The translations under genes were made by a program, and so were the position numbers. The notes beneath the pieces were generated by a model. The model made no database searches and was not told the origin of the DNA. It saw only the letters and a list, made by a program, of their open reading frames with translations. This document shows positions 63,215 to 64,000 of a stretch of DNA of 64,000 nt, piece by piece. This DNA is from Semisulcospira habei (lineage: Eukaryota; Mollusca; Gastropoda; Semisulcospiridae): contig BTPG01000004.1 of the NCBI GenBank assembly GCA_036245525.1, forward strand, positions 158,388,811 to 158,452,810, written 5' to 3'. Each line of letters starts with the position of its first letter. Position 1 is the stretch's first letter.

Positions 63215-64000
63215 ACATATTTTGTGAGCTGTGTCACGCGCTAGCTGTGTTGCCACATATTTTGTGAGCTGTGTCACGCGCTAGCTGTGTTGCCACATAT
63301 TTTGTGAGCTGTGTCACGCGCTAGCTGTGTTGCCACATATTTTGTGAGCTGCGTCACGCGCTAGCTCTGTTGCCACATATTTTGTGAGCTGTGTCACGCG
63401 CTAGCTGTGTTGCCGCATATTTTGTGAGCTGTGTCACGCGCTAGCTGTGTTGCCGCATATTTTGTGAGCTGTGTCACGCGCTAGCTGTGTTGCCGCATAT
63501 TTTGTGAGCTGTGTCACGCGCTAGCTGTGTTGCCGCATATTTTGTGAGCTGTGTCACGCGCTAGCTGTGTTGCCACATATTTTGTGAGCTGCGTCACGCG
63601 CTAGCTGTGTTGCCACATATTTTGTGAGCTGCGTCACGCGCTAGCTGTGTTGCCACATATTTTGTGAGCTGCGTCACGCGCTAGCTGTGTTGCCACATAT
63701 TTTGTGAGCTGCGTCATGCGCTAGCTGTGTTGCCACATATTTTGTGAGCTGTGTCACGCGCTAGCTGTGTTGCCACATATTTTGTGAGCTGCGTCACGCG
63801 CTAGCTGTGTTGCCACATATTTTGTGAGGTGTGTCACGCGCTAGCTGTGTTGCCACATATTTTGTGAGGTGTGTCACGCGCTAGCTGTGTTGCCACATAT
63901 TTTGTGAGGTGTGTCACGCGCTAGCTGTGTTGCCGCATATTTTGTGAGCTGTGTCACGCGCTAGCTTTGTTGCCGAATATTTTGTGAGCTGTGTCACGCG

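Larger units (their letters stand above)
55570..64000. repeat. 40-bp satellite array, about 210 copies
   Basis: The unit reads TGTTGCCACATATTTTGTGA then GCTGTGTCACGCGCTAGCTG; it is very homogeneous and runs past the window end. Common variants are ACATAT/GCATAT and GAGCT/GAGGT. Rare marker units (GCCAAAAATATT at about 56852, 58174, 61085 and 62430; GCATATATTG at about 57297, 60168 and 62873) recur at matched distances. Four inverted 154-bp blocks are embedded. The unit contains the palindromic core GCTAGC. It may be heterochromatic or centromere-related, which is inference. Confidence 0.98.

Noticed and set aside
55570..64000. CRISPR or phage-type repeat array
   Set aside because: The 40-bp units are head to tail with no spacers and include inverted blocks; it is an ordinary satellite.

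Overview
This window is animal nuclear DNA made almost entirely of transposable elements and tandem repeats; I found no convincing host gene, no tRNA or rRNA gene and no bacterial feature. The organism is probably a mollusc or another lophotrochozoan. That is an inference from the mixture of CR1/L2-like, Tx1-like, I-like and zinc-finger-ended LINEs, a Ty3-like LTR element, a Polinton, a Tc1 element and a tiny retro-insertion with a CTAA-repeat tail. No species can be named from the window.

The centrepiece is a nearly intact Polinton (Maverick) at 15069-30723. It has a 6-bp target duplication (GACAAG) and terminal inverted repeats of about 1.15 kb. Its genes are a retrovirus-type integrase, a protein-primed family B DNA polymerase, an A32-like packaging ATPase, a double jelly-roll major capsid protein, a broken candidate penton gene and eight proteins I could not identify, several with membrane segments. 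No adenovirus-type protease was seen. Most genes start just after an AATAAAA string. The last gene ends on an in-frame T TTA AAC slippery heptamer, and the -1 frame beyond it is open for 41 codons ending in PSAPPPEYY, which carries both a PSAP and a PPxY late-domain motif.

Left of the Polinton: G/T simple sequence (1-360); a LINE copy with an inverted 5' part typical of twin priming (1668-3616); a small relative (3959-4265); a minus-strand CR1/Jockey-like LINE (about 4971-7018); a short retroposon (7653-8043); and three minisatellites plus a 120-bp repeat (8451-11056). The Polinton lies inside the reverse transcriptase of a CR1/L2-like LINE. That LINE, with all later insertions inside it, spans 11057-34408 and interrupts one copy of the 120-bp repeat. 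Its 3' part also holds a Tc1 element (31597-34281), which itself contains a LINE fragment.

Right of this, a 16-bp minisatellite (34566-35077, resuming at 51113) holds a solo LTR (35078-35129 plus 50246-51112). The LTR is split by a 15.1-kb composite insertion (35130-50245) built on a minus-strand I-like LINE. The middle of that LINE has been replaced by another CR1/Jockey-like LINE, a Tx1-like LINE and a truncated Ty3-like element (5' LTR, primer site, gag).

The last part holds a 67-70-bp minisatellite (51225-53405), the 5' part of a second copy of the CR1/L2-like LINE (about 54738-55569), and then a 40-bp satellite running off the window end (55570-64000). The satellite carries four identical-looking inverted 154-bp blocks, which indicates higher-order duplication.
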